Counted from the first letter of the stretch, positions 24,328-37,340 are shown. The stretch is DNA of 64,000 nucleotides from Liolophura sinensis (GCF_032854445.1 NC_088303.1:20713501-20777500); one strand, 5' to 3'. The notes: a model not told the origin generated them from the letters alone. Made by a program: numbers and translations.

Positions 24328-24378
24328 GCGGGGTTCGAACTGCTGATTTAATAAGGCATGCACTGAGCCAGTGAGGCC
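24328..24378 (-). mobile_element. tRNA-like SINE head (candidate)
   Basis: On the minus strand TGGCTCAGTGC (box A-like, 24370-24360) is followed by AGTTCGAACCCC (box B-like, 24341-24330), with roughly tRNA-like spacing. Acceptor-stem pairing is not evident. Probably a tRNA pseudogene or SINE head. Confidence 0.4.
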
Positions 24379-24897
24379 TTTGGACAAAAAATACTGGCAA
24401 TGTTAAGTGTTAACGTCGGTACCCGAAATTCGTCTTGGCTATCACCACCATCCTCATTGCCAAATACTTCACACTGCAGCGAAAGGAAATTTATCAGAAT
24501 CAAGCCCTCTTAACATTCAAGGCATGATTTATCACCGCGCAAAACCCACATATAAAAATGTATAGCATGTTTCGTGCTGAGCATTAGTGATTAAGACAAC
24601 ATAAAAAAGGGATGCCAAGAAAATGGAGAATTTTGTTTTCACTAATTCAAATTCAAATTCCATACATTATTTTTTTTTAGCCCGTGAGAATTCCAGGAGG
24701 CAATCTGGAAATGCGACTGCAAGGTGGGATCGATGCTAACGTTACAAACTAAAGTGTTTTATTACCAACAATTTCACCACAAAAACATAGTTCATATGCT
24801 CGTACAGCTTCTCATCTCGCCCGTTTTTTAAGCGCCATTTGGAGATTGTAGCTTTTTGTCGGCTAAAGTAGAACAGTTTATGAAGACCCGGAAACTG

Positions 24898-24953
24898 AGC
24901 TACATTACCGGGTTCATTAACTTCACACCTTGTGGACTTTAAATCGATGCCGT
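24898..24953 (+). repeat. Dispersed repeat, copy 1
   Basis: The 56 bases from GCTACATTACCGGGTTCATT to AAATCGATGCCGTG match 35197-35252 without gaps at about 46 of 56 positions. It is an unnamed dispersed repeat; its true ends are unclear. Confidence 0.5.
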
Positions 24954-27810
24954 GGGGCCGTTTTTACCTCAAGCAAACAGATCTCCTATCACTTTCCGGC
25001 TCTTTGTACCCAGCTAACTTGGAATCTTGCGAGATAGGCTTACTTATCAGCGCACTAATATCTCCCCCATTATTCGTTTGATACACCCGCAGACCGGAGC
25101 TTCTAAGTTTTCAATGATATCAAAGTGCCTTAGTAAAAGGATTTTGCAGTACACGATTATCTTCAAGAGATAAGCTGCTTTTTTTAAACCTAAAGCGAAG
25201 TCCCATTAATTTGCATACAACATGGTTGGATGCAAAGCATTGCAACACCCTATAGGCCTTTCACAGCCCGATACAGTAAATACACTCAACATCACGGGGT
25301 GAAAATATAGCAAGTTATTGAGAGCCAGCAGATTTATTTCTTGATTCGTTTTTGACGAGGTCGGTGCTTTACGACGCAGAGAAATCCACTGAAACTCGTG
25401 TTTTCTGAAACGAGGTTGTCGAGTGTGGTGGACTATATTCAAGTCTGCTAATGGCAGTTGGCGAATTTCGGCATATTACCCATGTTAATTATGATTTTAT
25501 TGACTTAATTATTCACGAATAACTAGGTGACATAAAGACAAAATTACTTCTTGATTAAGGGTAACGTAATTTATATAGCAGACGCTCTTGTTAAAAATGG
25601 GGATAACATAAAAAAGTTCGGATGGAAGAGTGTGAATCGCTAGATGTAAATGCATTGTGGTCTTCAATATTTTTTGTCGATTTGCTTTAAAGAGAAAAAG
25701 ACACTTAAAAATAATGTTTGTATGATTGGTATTTCAGACCACCTCTGGGTATATATTGTTTTGCGTAATAATGTTATAAATGAGGTTGTAACACGTTTTT
25801 AATAAATATATTTGCACTAGAATTTGATCTTTTCACTGAATATATGTGTACAATCTGGATTTTAATAAATTTATGTCTGATAAATGTTATCATAATTCAG
25901 ATTAAATGTATGAGTTCAGATATAAACAGCAAATTTACATTCAAATAAATTTATTAGACAAGCATCAAATCTTAATTTAGTACATTATTATGCGAAGACG
26001 ATATATACCATGAGGTGATCCCAAATACCCACCATACAAAAATATTTTCAAATACCCTTTTCTCCTGAAAAAAAAAATGAAAAAAAAAAATACTGAAGAC
26101 CATTATGAAATTTACAGATAAGTTTGCAGCGAAGTTCATCTGATTATGACATCATTTTTAGATTTTTTTCTCCTTTTATGACAACACACTCGAAAGACAA
26201 AGCTATAGGTTAATGTAACTGAAAATTATGCTCGGAAAGATAGTTATCATAGTTATCAGATCTGCCTTTTCCCTGTCCACTTTCATTCTTTGTTGTCATC
26301 AAATGAATAGCTCTTTTTCAGAGTCTGTAAGAAGATGTTAGTCTTTTGAAATGTCTGCATGTGTGAAAGTATGTAAATGAAAGCATTGTCTGTTTTGCCA
26401 AGTTGAGTCTGTATTGTAAACACTAAGATGATTATAGGTAGATCTTCCTTTTGGCCACGGTAAAGTGAAACCAAGCAACTGGACGAGTCATAAAACTGAA
26501 AAAGAGAGAAGGTGTTGCCAATGATTCACATCTGTACATGAATGTACAGTTTCATATTCCCTCTTTAGCAGTCAAATTTACACAGTCAGAAATCGATGTG
26601 GTCGCACGTTCTAGTTTTCATCGTTCCCATATCATGAAAATTTTATTGGTCGCTATTGTTCATCTGAAATTGAAGAATTGATCAACGTAAACTTGTTTTA
26701 CATACATAACATTACATAGTTTCTGTCGGTTATAGCACTAGTAAAACACTACATAAGTTTAAGCATAGACGTACAGTTGACTAGCAGCCTCCTCTTCTCT
26801 CTATATCTCTGTGCAAAAATCGGGCGATTCCCTGGTTAAGTGGTGGCGTTACAGAAACATATTTTCTCATGCTTATCCATGTCCACTTTTCGCCTTACAT
26901 GAATAAGTATTTTACCTTTGTCATAAGTGACATTAATAGACATAATAAATAGACAGGGTATTAACTACATGGTCTGCGCAACAGAAATGCTTCATTCCGT
27001 CCTTTATAAGCTGAGGAATTGTCTGAAAAAAGTGGCGTTTGCTCTGTGTGTAACAAAGATGGATTTAACAGAGTCATTAGGAAAGTGTATAACAGAGCTC
27101 TGCATTGTGGTTCTATGGGCCGTCGATAGCGATTAAGCCAGCAGCATTTGGTGAAAGATGTTACCGCTAAATAAAAAATCGTGGCGCTCAACGAAACGAA
27201 AAGCAATGGCCAAGGGACGTGATAAAAGATGCATCAAATCTGATGAGCGGAGGCCATGGCCGATAATGTTTCACTCATACAAAACAAAATTAGCTCACGA
27301 AATTGCGCAAGAGAATCCCTGGTCACGAAAAAAAAAAAACAACCTGCATGAAACAGAAGAATAATGGACGTGTTTTTCAGCTACACGTGGCTGATGAAAA
27401 TAAAATTCTCAAGGCGAAATGGAAATTTATTGCAAAAACAAGACAGTGTGAGATTCCATATAACGTTGAATGTTGTTGTTATGACGAAAAATTGCCCACA
27501 GTTATTAACCTTCAATTCTTTGCTGCCTACGACTTCAGGTTACATGGTATTGCCATTAAACGTTAAATACAGCGATGTATTTTTCATGTAAAAAGGTCGG
27601 TGACGGATCGGTTTACCCATTCTGCCGATGGAACAATGTGCGGGTGTTAATTAAACATGACAACACGTGATGTATACTGCGCATCATTGAGAACTCCAGA
27701 ATATTCCATGCATGTTACTGGAGGCACTCCACATAACCCATATAAACAAACTATGCAATGTCAGTTGAGAAAAAGGTGAGTTTACCCAAGTAGTGGCACT
27801 ACCCATCTAA
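24954..27810. other. No gene recognised
   Basis: Strongly AT-rich from 25.5 to 26.2 kb with A-runs near 26070. Frames at 27158-27591 are Lys-rich and overlap each other. Confidence 0.55.
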
Positions 27811-27932
27811 TTTATTTATTTATTTGATTGGTGTTTTACGCCGTTCTCAAGAATATTTCACTTATATGACGGCGGCCAGCATTATGGTGGGAGGAGACCT
27901 TCTCACGTACGACCGGAGAGGAAGCCAGCCCC
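27811..27932 (-). mobile_element. SINE type A with internal deletion
   Basis: The tail and 3' domain (27811-27870) are intact. The body jumps from the CCACCATAATGC motif directly to the AAGGTCTC / CTTCCTCTCCGG region, so about 50 bases of the middle are lost compared with the 33.8-kb copy. A TTTTA-rich stretch follows at 27959-27988. Confidence 0.7.
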
Positions 27933-27988
27933 ATGTATTAGTGCATTTGTTCATACACATTTATTTATTTTATTTTATTTTATTTTCA

Positions 27989-30334
27989 TGCCCAGGTTGG
28001 CTTGACTTTGAGGTGTTGCAGTCTGGTCACTATTCTGCCAGGTTTATTGTTCAGATGCAGTCAAATTCTCCACTATGGACACTGGACATGCAGAAATGTT
28101 AAGCTCTAAGGAAATCTTTGGAACTTGGAAGATTCGTAAAAGATTGTGACCTTTTTATTCTCTGTGAAGTTTTGTGTCTTAATTTCCTTTACTTGAGATA
28201 TTGTATCAGAATCGTGTAAATTGTGAAAGTGATTGTCTTTATTATCTTCTGCATGCATGGCATCAAGTAAAACCACGCACTTGTTAAGGCTGTTTCAGAA
28301 CAATATGGACATACAATTGCTATGTACAAATACAAGACGGGTATTTTAAGTCAGATCTCACCCACTGCACATGAACACCACATCAGAAAACACTGTATCG
28401 TGAAATTCGAGCTTAGTTGGAATCATTCGATAGAACTAGCAATCGCTCACAGCATCATTCTTTTTTCATCATATTCCTCGAATTTAATTGCTTTTCGCAT
28501 GTTCTCTAAATAATTGAACAGTCAATATTGACTTCGGTGGGCGAACATTATTAAACCGGCTCGGAGGCAATGTGTCTTGTCAAGAGAGAGAAAGTGGTGG
28601 AAGCCATTTTTTTTTATTATTGAACAAAAATCTGATCAAGCCTTTGACGTCAAAAATATGAGAAAAGCCGGAGGCGAAAAGCAATAGGGTTTCCTATAGT
28701 GCTGTAACATTGTGCAGGTTAAACCAATTCTAAAGAAAGGCGATTCGGTTTACACATAATGCATTGCACACCACCGCACAATTTCGAACTTCAAAAACAA
28801 TTCTTGAGGCTTTTTTTTTTGGAGGCGATTAGCTTCGACTGGACAGATTCAAAGCTATACTCCTCGTAAGACGCTGTGATATTCAGATGAGTGTCCTACA
28901 TCTCATGTCATACCTGATGCCGTCTTCAGTATGACCATGATTCCGGTAAACTAGTTAATTATTTGAGTCTTTTTAGATTAAATAAGCCAAAATACCACCA
29001 TTATACACAATGACTATATGCTTTACCATGCCTTTAACAAAATAACAGTGTGGTTTAGGACAAAAATCTCGAGGATACTTCTAACATTGTTTGTAATTTG
29101 TTTGTTTCCTATATCGGAGCAAATCTAGATACATAATTTTCTTTTATTTATTTAATATTAAGAATATTATTACTTAAAATTATGTTAAAAGAATGAGGTG
29201 CTAAGCGTTCACAAAGCAATCTCAAAATGAAGCTTTGTACTCTTGATCTTGTCTGCGTAGTTTCTGTACTTCCTGCTATGGACGTAAGAAAGAACAAAGC
29301 AAATAGACTTTTTGTTGGCACGGTTTGGCGCGGAGGATCCTTTTTATTTGTGACAATCTGAATTCCGCTTCAAACACTTTGGAGGGGGGTAGGCATTACA
29401 TTAACCACCCTGTTAACCCTGCAGACACCAACCAGTCCTTAGCCGAGGCTTTTCTCCATCTCCCTGCCAAGACTCACGCAATAATGACATATACTGACCG
29501 AAAATCCGACTTGGAAATGAAGTCGGAATTCCGCTTATCATGCAGGCGGCTATTAGAGGGTCTTTCCCCGTAGGTAGGACTAATGTAATACGTCCGTTTG
29601 ATCAAGCCGGATTGGCCTTGGTGATGCCTGCATTGTAGTCTAACCAACGACAGAGGTTTAATATTAAAGATGACCGCAAATATTAACCAGGTTATGTTTA
29701 GTCTCAATCACCAAGTAGAATCCATATCCACATGTACTCTAGGTCTGTAAAAGAATGTGTGATGCATATATATATTAGAGGTCCTCCTTTTCAACTGGCA
29801 TGTTTCTATGTGAAGTGGCAAACTTTCCAGTGTGAAGTATTGATACACAGAAGGGTACCGGTACTATCCAGTCTTCGTGTAAGTTACCTTTATCTATAGT
29901 TTTAGACATATATCCAAACTTACAACATGGCACTCTTGGTCTGACGTTATTCTATGTACGTTCTGGCAGTATAGTGAATGACTATAAAGATGAGTATAGG
30001 AAATGTTTCTCGCTGTTCAACCACTAGGGCGCGCGATGTGTGGATTCACACCTGGTGTTGCAGAGGAAAATATCTAGATTCTTCCGCACTCACTATCCTT
30101 GAAGCCGTGGGGACAATAAGTGATCGGCGACGTTCGTCGGGTACAAGTGATAATTTTTTCAGCATAACTTCAACTAACAAACAGTCAATCAATCCGTCAA
30201 ATGTTTTTTATCTGTGCTGGACATCTGTTAAACATGCCATGACGTCATATAAGATTTTGAAAACGTCCCCGAATTTATACTCAACTCTTCTGTTGACCGT
30301 GTCTTTAAAATCATCTTTGTTTCACATGACCATG
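27989..30334. other. No gene recognised
   Basis: Includes a GC-richer patch at 29330-29640 with open frames on both strands and no known motif. Confidence 0.55.
30021..30034 (+). promoter_or_regulatory. CTCF-type site, 13/14
   Basis: CCACTAGGGCGCGC matches the core consensus except at position 10, an invariant G, so binding is less likely. Confidence 0.2.
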
Positions 30335-30515
30335 ATTTATTTATTTATTTGATTGGTGTTTTACGCTGTATCGGTACCGGTACTCAAGAATGTTTCACTC
30401 ATACCACGGCGACCAGCATTATGGCAGGAGGAAACCGGACAGAGCCCCAAGGGAAACCCACGATTACAGATTGCTAGCAGACCTTCCCACGCACAGCCGG
30501 AGAGGAAGTCATAAT
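30335..30515 (-). mobile_element. SINE type A, 5'-truncated
   Basis: Shows the AAATAAATAAATAAAT tail at 30335 and the 3' domain with a 12-bp insertion (CGGTACCGGTAC type). The body runs through the GGTTTCC-TCCTGCCATAATGC region to the CTTCCTCTCCGG boundary near 30510. The tRNA-like head is missing. Confidence 0.75.
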
Positions 30516-30850
30516 GGGGTGGACTTGTATTACATATAAGGACGTGAGCGCTTATATCATTGCCTGTTTACTGTACCCGAAACGAAAGAGCCGATGATAA
30601 CTTACAGCCACAGGCTATGTTTTAAACATTTAAAGACTGGTGTCTGACATATCAGATTTAAAGTTCTAACATTTTGCTTTCGAGTCAGTATACATAATAC
30701 AAACAAGAACACATGCACAAGTTTTGATTTAAGTCGCATGCTATATTCTTGGAAATCCATCCAAAACGTTTTATACATTTAATATATAGCACTTGCTGTT
30801 TAGTGTCTAGACAGAGGCTATAGATTAGTGTAAACCGATTACCAGCTTTT

Positions 30851-32150
30851 ACCCACGCCTTCTGTTTTCAGAGTAGTCGTACCATGTAACAAGCTGAATA
30901 AGTCATGCCTTTTGTTTTCTGAGTAGTCGTACCATGTAACAAGCTGAGTAGGTCACGCCTTTTGATTTCCGAGTAGTCGTACCATGTAACAAACTGAATA
31001 ACTCACGCCTATTGTTGTTTGCGTAGTGGATCCATGTAACAAGCCGAATTAACCACGCCTTTTGGTTACTGAATAGTCGTTTCATGTAACAAGCCGAATA
31101 AGCCCCGCCTATTGTTTTCTGTGTGGTCGTTCCAGGCAGCAAGCTGAATAAGTCATGCCTATTGTTTTCTGCGTTGTGGTTCCATGTAACAGGCTGAATG
31201 AGCCACGCCTTTTGTTTACGGAGTAGGCCTAACATGTAACAAGCTGAATAAGCCACGCCTATTGTTTTCTGTGTAGTGGTTCCATGTAACAAGCCGATTA
31301 AGCCACGCCTTTTGTTTACTGAGTAGGCCTACCATGTAACAAGCTGAATAAGCCACGCCTATAGTTTTCTGCGTAGTGGTTTCATGTAACAAGCTGAACA
31401 AGCCACGCCTTTCTTTTTCTGAGTAGGTCTACCATATAACAAGCTGAATAAGCCACGCCTATTGTTTTCTGCGTAGTGGTTCCATGTAACAAGCTGAATA
31501 AGCCACGCCTATAGTTTTCTGCGTAGTGGTTTCATGTAACAAGCTGAACAAGCCACGCCTTTCTTTTTCTGAGTAGGTCTACCATATAACAAGCTGAATA
31601 AGCCACGCCTATTGTTTTCTGCGTAGTGGTTCCATGTAACAAGCTGAATAAGCCACGCCTATTGTTTTCTGCGTAGTGGTTCCATGTAACAAGCTGAATA
31701 AGCCACGCCTTTTGTTTACTGAGTAGGTCTACCATGTAACAAGCTGAATAAGCCACGCCTATTGTTTTCTGCGTAGTGGTTCCATGTAACAAGCCGAATA
31801 AGCCACGCCTTTTGTTTACTGAGTAGGTCTACCATGTAACAAGCTGAATAAGCCACGCCTATTGTTTTCTGCGTAGTGGTTCCATGTAACAAGCTGAAAA
31901 AGCCACGCCTATTGTTTTCTGCGTAGTGGTTCCATGTAACAAGCCGAATAAGCCACGCCTTTTGTTTACTGAGTAGGTCTACCATGTAACAAGCTGAATA
32001 AGCCACGCCTATTGTTTTCTGCGTAGTGGTTCCATGTAACAAGCTGAATAAGCCACGCCTATTGTTTTCTGCGTAGTGGTTCCATGTAACAAGCCGAATA
32101 AGCCACGCTTTTTGTTTACTGAGTAGGTCTACCATGTAACAAGCTAAATA
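30851..32150. repeat. 50-bp satellite with 150-bp higher-order structure
   Basis: About 26 units keep an exact 50-bp register for 1.3 kb with no indels. The common part is AACAAGCTGAATAAGCCACG. Two main unit variants differ in the second half: type a (ATTGTTTTCTGCGTAGTGG) and type b (TTTGTTTACTGAGTAGGTC). In the right half they are arranged mostly a-a-b (for example 31851-32000, 32001-32150), giving a 150-bp higher-order repeat; 31341-31490 and 31491-31640 are near-identical copies. The left units (30851-31200) are more diverged, as expected at an array edge. The minus strand is nearly stop-free in all frames. Confidence 0.95.
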
Positions 32151-32340
32151 TACAGACGCATCCGCCACTGTCACAACTGGCTGTTTTCTTTCGACAACCA
32201 TGTCCAGTCTACTTTACCTTTATTACCTGTAAACACCAAAAACACGTATTTCCGTTTATAGCTTCTCTCAAAAACGTTTATATTTCAATGGCGTTGTCTG
32301 AGTGACGATGTAAAAGGGGATCTAATTTAGGAACACTTCC

Positions 32341-32487
32341 TCTCCGGCCGTACGTGGGAAGGTCTGACAGCAATGTTGGGATGGTCTTGGGTTTCCAACG
32401 CGCTCTGCCCAGTTTGCCCCCCATCATAATGCTGACCGCCGTCGTGTAAGTGAAATATTCTTGAGTACGATCAAATAAATAAATTTA
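32341..32487 (+). mobile_element. SINE type A, 3' domain partly deleted
   Basis: Starts at CTCTCCGGCCGTACGTGGGA and runs through the body to AAGTGAAATATTCTTGAGTACG. It then lacks about 12 bases (the GCGTAAAACACC part) before ATCAAATAAATAAAT. It lies less than 200 bp beyond the 50-bp satellite. Confidence 0.7.
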
Positions 32488-33805
32488 ATAACATTTAATG
32501 TCCTAAGTTTCTGGAAATGGATGTTGTGATGTCTGCATGAGTTAAGGCTGGGATCTTAATATATTTTGCACGCTTCTAACCTGACTGAATGTATATACAT
32601 GATCATAGATATCGTTCTGCAAGATCACATTGGTTATTTTTGTTATATCTGGACCATAAGTCCTTTTATACAAAGAACTATCATCAGAGATTATTGGTTC
32701 GGGTGCACCTATTATACTCCTTCGCATATGACAGCTAGTAGCTTTCGTTCTGCACTGTTGCTGAGATATATGTATTCGCTTAAAAGCTTAAACTTTTCTC
32801 TTAAACAGACTCATTCATCTTCCAGTTTTTTGATTTATTAATTTTGAGAACGACACGGGGAAACGGATTCCAAAGATTTAGCCCTTACATAGCCCCCTCC
32901 TGATACTCTCTGACACAAACACAAAACTGATGACCGTTGAAAGTTCGTGGAACCTTTCTTTTTGTCTTCATTGTGTATTTGCCGAGGTTATTCTGCCGCG
33001 TGTTCCACATTATGTAATATCTCTGACTGATCGTTAGTTTAGAAACAGATTCAATATTCCGCTGCATGTATTTAATCATGACGGAAGGATTTGAGATGAG
33101 TGTTTTGTTGCTGCGCCGCTGATGTTCTAGGTGTCATCTGGCCAGCCATTTCAGCAATGATTAGGGACTCTGTTAACACCGGGGGCCACGACAGCAATGC
33201 AGTATTATGATGGATTGAGCCGTTAGTAATCACGTTTTTACAACATTGCACTGAAGGTCGCGATATCCTAAATAGGTTTGGTGTAAATGCAGGTGATTTA
33301 TGGCTGATGTTTGGGCAGATAACCTCACGATCAATGAGGTTCGGCTGAACATGGTCATCCTTTCTGATTTACTCTGAGGTTCTGTCCTTACTTTTGACAC
33401 CCGGGTGTATTGCCAGCTAATGAGGTCATTCTCTCGCGCGTTTAAGCAAACTACAGCAAATTGGCTGGAAACTTTTTACTCCAGCAAAGATTTTCGTGGT
33501 TTTCGAATTCACCATGATGCTTTGGAGTCGTGATGCATAATTCCATTCCTCACTGTAAACAAAACACGACTTTTCTTGTGTCGACACATCTCGTAAGTTC
33601 AGGTTAACTCAAATTAGCTTGTTACAGGGCACCAAGAAGAAAAGACATTTGTAAGTAACATGACGTTTCCTTATTAACAACCATGTCGTTCAAGAAACAA
33701 AACATCTATGAAGACATCAAAAACCGACTTGATCACGTGGCTCTTACGTCAGATATTACATCACTGTATCCAGGTCAAAGTTGTCAAAGAGATGATGCCT
33801 TAATC
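32488..33805. other. No gene recognised
   Basis: Ordinary spacer between two type A SINEs in opposite orientations. Confidence 0.55.
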
Positions 33806-34055
33806 TTATTTAATTTTATTTATTTATATGATTGGTGTTTTACGCCGTACTCAAGAATATTTCACTTACACGACGACGGCCAGCATTATGGTGGGAGAAA
33901 ACCGGGCGGAGCCCAGAGGAAACCCACAACCATCCGCAGGCTGCAGAGAGACCTTCCCACGTGCGGCCGGGCAGGAAACTAGCATGAGCTGGACTTGAAC
34001 TCACAGCGACGACAATGGTTAGAGGCTACTGTGTCATTGTGCCGCGCTGGCAAGC
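33806..34055 (-). mobile_element. SINE type A, most complete copy
   Basis: Read on the minus strand it starts near 34055 with a tRNA-like head. A box-B-like GAGTTCAAGTCC lies at about 34001-33990, with a GC-rich box-A-like stretch before it. The body follows (GCCGCACGTGGGAAGGTC, then GGTTTCCTCTGGGCTCCG), then the shared 3' domain (TTCTTGAGTACGGCGTAAAA) and an AAATAAATAAA tail at 33806. This is a non-autonomous Pol III retroelement that would depend on a LINE partner. Similar elements are common in molluscan DNA; the exact family name is not given here. Confidence 0.8.
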
Positions 34056-35196
34056 TAAGGCCGTGTAATAGTTGACGTGGTTTTCTACTTTTATATGTTA
34101 TATTTACCATTTTGGCTAAGGTAAAAAGAGAACTCTGTGTACATAATGGGAAATGTTCCGGTAGGCCTCAAGGGAGAAAAACTGAATCTCCCTCCCTACA
34201 TATAAAGCGCTATTCCGTGTTCTTTAGGGTAAACATGTCCTCAATGTCCCAGTGTGACAATTCGTCTGCCTCTGCACTATGGCAGAAGATAAATCATTTC
34301 TCCGAAATAAACCCTTTGCTATTATTGCAATCATTTCTGAGGCTATGTCTGGTCCCATCTTTACATAGTCGTTGAGGATCTTATTCGAACACATTGGAGG
34401 GCTGCCAACTCCAAAAAACTGGATATAGCTTCGGTCCAAAAGCACCTTTTACATAATACCGATTTCCGGTGGGAAATATTGTGTACACGAGTTGGCATTG
34501 GGGTTCATGTACTAAGCACAATTGTCTTTTACAACTCTAACGGGATTTCTAAACTTTGAATAGTTTTATTGTAACAGCCTGGCGAGGAAATCAATCTCAC
34601 AGGATTCTGACCAAAACCTGGCGTTGTTGACGAGCGGACTTGCCTATAGCAAAGACGCATTAACAGATAAAACTGTACGTTATATATCTGATATAAAGCT
34701 ATTGACGTAAAGGTGTAAAGATCAGGTCTCTTTCTTGTCGTATAACTGCTATATAAGACTTCAATTCTGTGATATTCAAGACATTTCCGTACTATTTATG
34801 GATGTTGTAAAGGTATACGCAATTCTTGTCCAGCAACCATACAGTAACCATATGGAACTTACAGTAAACTGGTTGTGGAATCGAAGATTGTGCCGAATTG
34901 ATAGGACGGTGTTTTTAGGTAACTGTGTTTAAGGCCTAGAGAATCCATTTAACATTTTCTGCCCACTGTTCTTCGATTTTATTTAACATTCTGGCATTAA
35001 GTCCACCGAACAGAGTTTGTTTTAGGATTTTCCTTCATCTTGAAAAGATTTTAAACAATCGATTTTGAAATGTCTTTTTTTACTGGACTGTAAACGGAGT
35101 GGTTTCTCGCTTCAGATACAAGTATTGATCTAAATTCCAAGTTTGTCTTTTGGGAAGACTCTCGAAGCAACTTATTTTTTCACCGCTAAAAAAATG

Positions 35197-35252
35197 GCTA
35201 CATTATCACGTTCATTAAATTCACACCATGTGGAATCCAAATCGATGCCACG
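35197..35252 (+). repeat. Dispersed repeat, copy 2
   Basis: Same orientation as the copy at 24898-24953. It begins GCTACATTATCACGTTCATT and ends AAATCGATGCCACG. Similarity may extend weakly to the right. Confidence 0.5.
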
Positions 35253-35627
35253 ATACCCTCTTTCATCATCAAGTATGGTGAGACTTTCATGTCGCTTTTA
35301 ATCCGACATCTACACCCTCAGATAGAAAGCCGGAATCTCTGCACAGTTATCTAGCTGTCTAGATATCATCTGTTGTGCTTGCCTCATTCCATCAGATTAT
35401 GACGCCGATTACATGATTTCGTTCGGCAGCGCTCCACGTGGTCCCAACATCACTTCTTTTTCAGTTACAATGTTTAAGTTACATTATTAAAAGGCGTCAA
35501 TTTATGGGAGAACTGATTTGTTCCCTGGGCAATGTTACATAGTAATTAGCATACTAAGTTAAAACAACCGTCTATAGGATGGTTCACCATTTAGTGTCCA
35601 CAAGCTCCATTTCAGTTTACATCAGGG

Positions 35628-35663
35628 TTTTTTTTTCTTTCTTTTTTTTTTTTCTTTTTTTTT
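35628..35663. repeat. Poly-T/pyrimidine tract
   Basis: A 36-base run of T with four C's. Confidence 0.85.
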
Positions 35664-36674
35664 CATTCCCGAAAGCGTACAGCGCAGGGAAGAAACCCAA
35701 AGATGGACGTCATCACTTTAAAGTGTTCCAAGTAGTCAACTTGTCTGTGGTGTACAACACGCAGAGTAAAGAGACGGATTATCAAAAATTCGCACGATAA
35801 GTGTGTACTCCTGAAGAAGGAAGAAAAAACGCTTGAAGTTTAGAATTGGAATCATTTCTCTTAAATATCTATCGAGTCCGCGGTAGTATAAGTTTTCCTG
35901 TCTGCGTTTACGAATGTAACAATCACTTTCTTTGTATTTTGATCCCTCAATAATTCCGTATCTTACTGTCCTGCGAGGTGTGACATTCACATTAACTTTC
36001 CTTTTTTGTCAGTGAAAATATATTCACACCCCGGCATAGGATGCCTTTTAACACCAGGTAGTACCTTAGTTTTATATGAGTCGATTGATGTTTTAAGCTA
36101 TAATTATGAGTGTTTGCTTTAGATGGCGGTAATCAGTGTGGGAGGAGCCAAGGGGAAAACTTAACTCGATGCTTCTAAATCATTCTGACGTACAGCACTG
36201 ATTACGCAGATTACAGTCAACACTACTTGCCAGCAGAACTGCATAAAACTACCTCAGCTGAAAAATCCAGCTCTTCTCAAATACGAATCGATATCCAATC
36301 TGTCCAGAGCAATGCATATTTCATTTGCATTTTGCATGTTATATTTTTAAACAACGCCAGAAATAAATTAATAGGATTGTCCATATCCAAAGCGTTAATC
36401 GATGTTTTGTAGTAATCTTTAATCAGCCTTAGTCCCCTTAACCAAAGGGATAATTTAATTCAGTTTAACTTAATTAATGGGACTTATTGTTGCCAAATGG
36501 TTAAGATGTTTGTCTTTCAATTGCTAGGTTATCATTATAGAAGATGTTGATTTCATCCCGCCACCGAACAAGAAACGTGGGCTTGCCCGCTACATGCGGA
36601 ATCCTTTGGGTCTATATTGCGCGTTACAGCCGTCAGCGCTTGTAAAACCTTTCAGGCAGTCTTACATGAAGTTC

Positions 36675-37160
36675 ATGGCTGGTAACATGACTTCCACCAT
36701 GGCTGGTAACATGACTTCCACCATGATTGGTAACATGACCTCCACCACGGTTGGTAACATGACTTACACCATGGTTGGTAACATGACTTACACCACGGTT
36801 GGTAACATGACTTACACCATGGTTGGTAACATGACTTACACAATGGTTGGTAACATGACTTACACCATGGTTGGTAACATGACTTACACCATGGCTGGGG
36901 TAACATGACCTCCATGATGGTTTCTAACATGACTTCCACAATGGTTGGGGTAACATGACCTCCAACATGGTTGGTAACATGACTTCCACAATGGTTGGGG
37001 TAACATGACCTCCAACATGGTTGGTAACATGACTTCCACAATGGTTGGGGTAACCTGACCTCCACCATGGTTGGTAACATGACCTCCACCATGGTTGGTA
37101 ACACGACCTCTACCATGGTTGGTAACATGATCTCCACCAAGGTTGGTAACATGAAGTCTA
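36675..37160. repeat. 24-bp tandem array with 50-bp inner dimers
   Basis: About 20 units of the type ATGGTTGGTAACATGACTTA. From about 36894 to 37070 some units carry two extra G's (GGTTGGGGTAACATGACC), forming 26+24-bp dimers. On the plus strand an ATG at 36594 reads into the array in frame and repeats MVGNMTYT (each with an N-M-T sequon) until the first 26-bp unit shifts the frame to a stop at 36908. Substitutions show no bias to silent positions, so coding is doubtful. Confidence 0.9.
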
Positions 37161-37340
37161 CCTATATGACAAGCACTTTGAGCTCGACGTGTATGGGAGA
37201 ATTTGTTCAAAGGCACACCGGGTCATGGCGATGTTTGTCATCAAGATGCAATTGAGGCCCCGAGATTATGGGATGGCGTAAGTAGATCTCGAGAACGTAT
37301 GTATGAGTGAGATTTTACGTAAACTACCCAATTCTGAATA

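Larger units (their letters stand above)
34056..36593. other. No gene recognised
   Basis: Holds dispersed-repeat copy 2 and the poly-T tract only. Confidence 0.55.

Noticed and set aside
27158-27591. Overlapping Lys-rich plus-strand frames
   Set aside because: Three frames overlap within 430 bases with no motif, as expected by chance in A-rich DNA.
30851-32150. CRISPR-like reading of the 50-bp array
   Set aside because: There are no unique spacers between conserved repeats; units are continuous and the DNA is eukaryotic.
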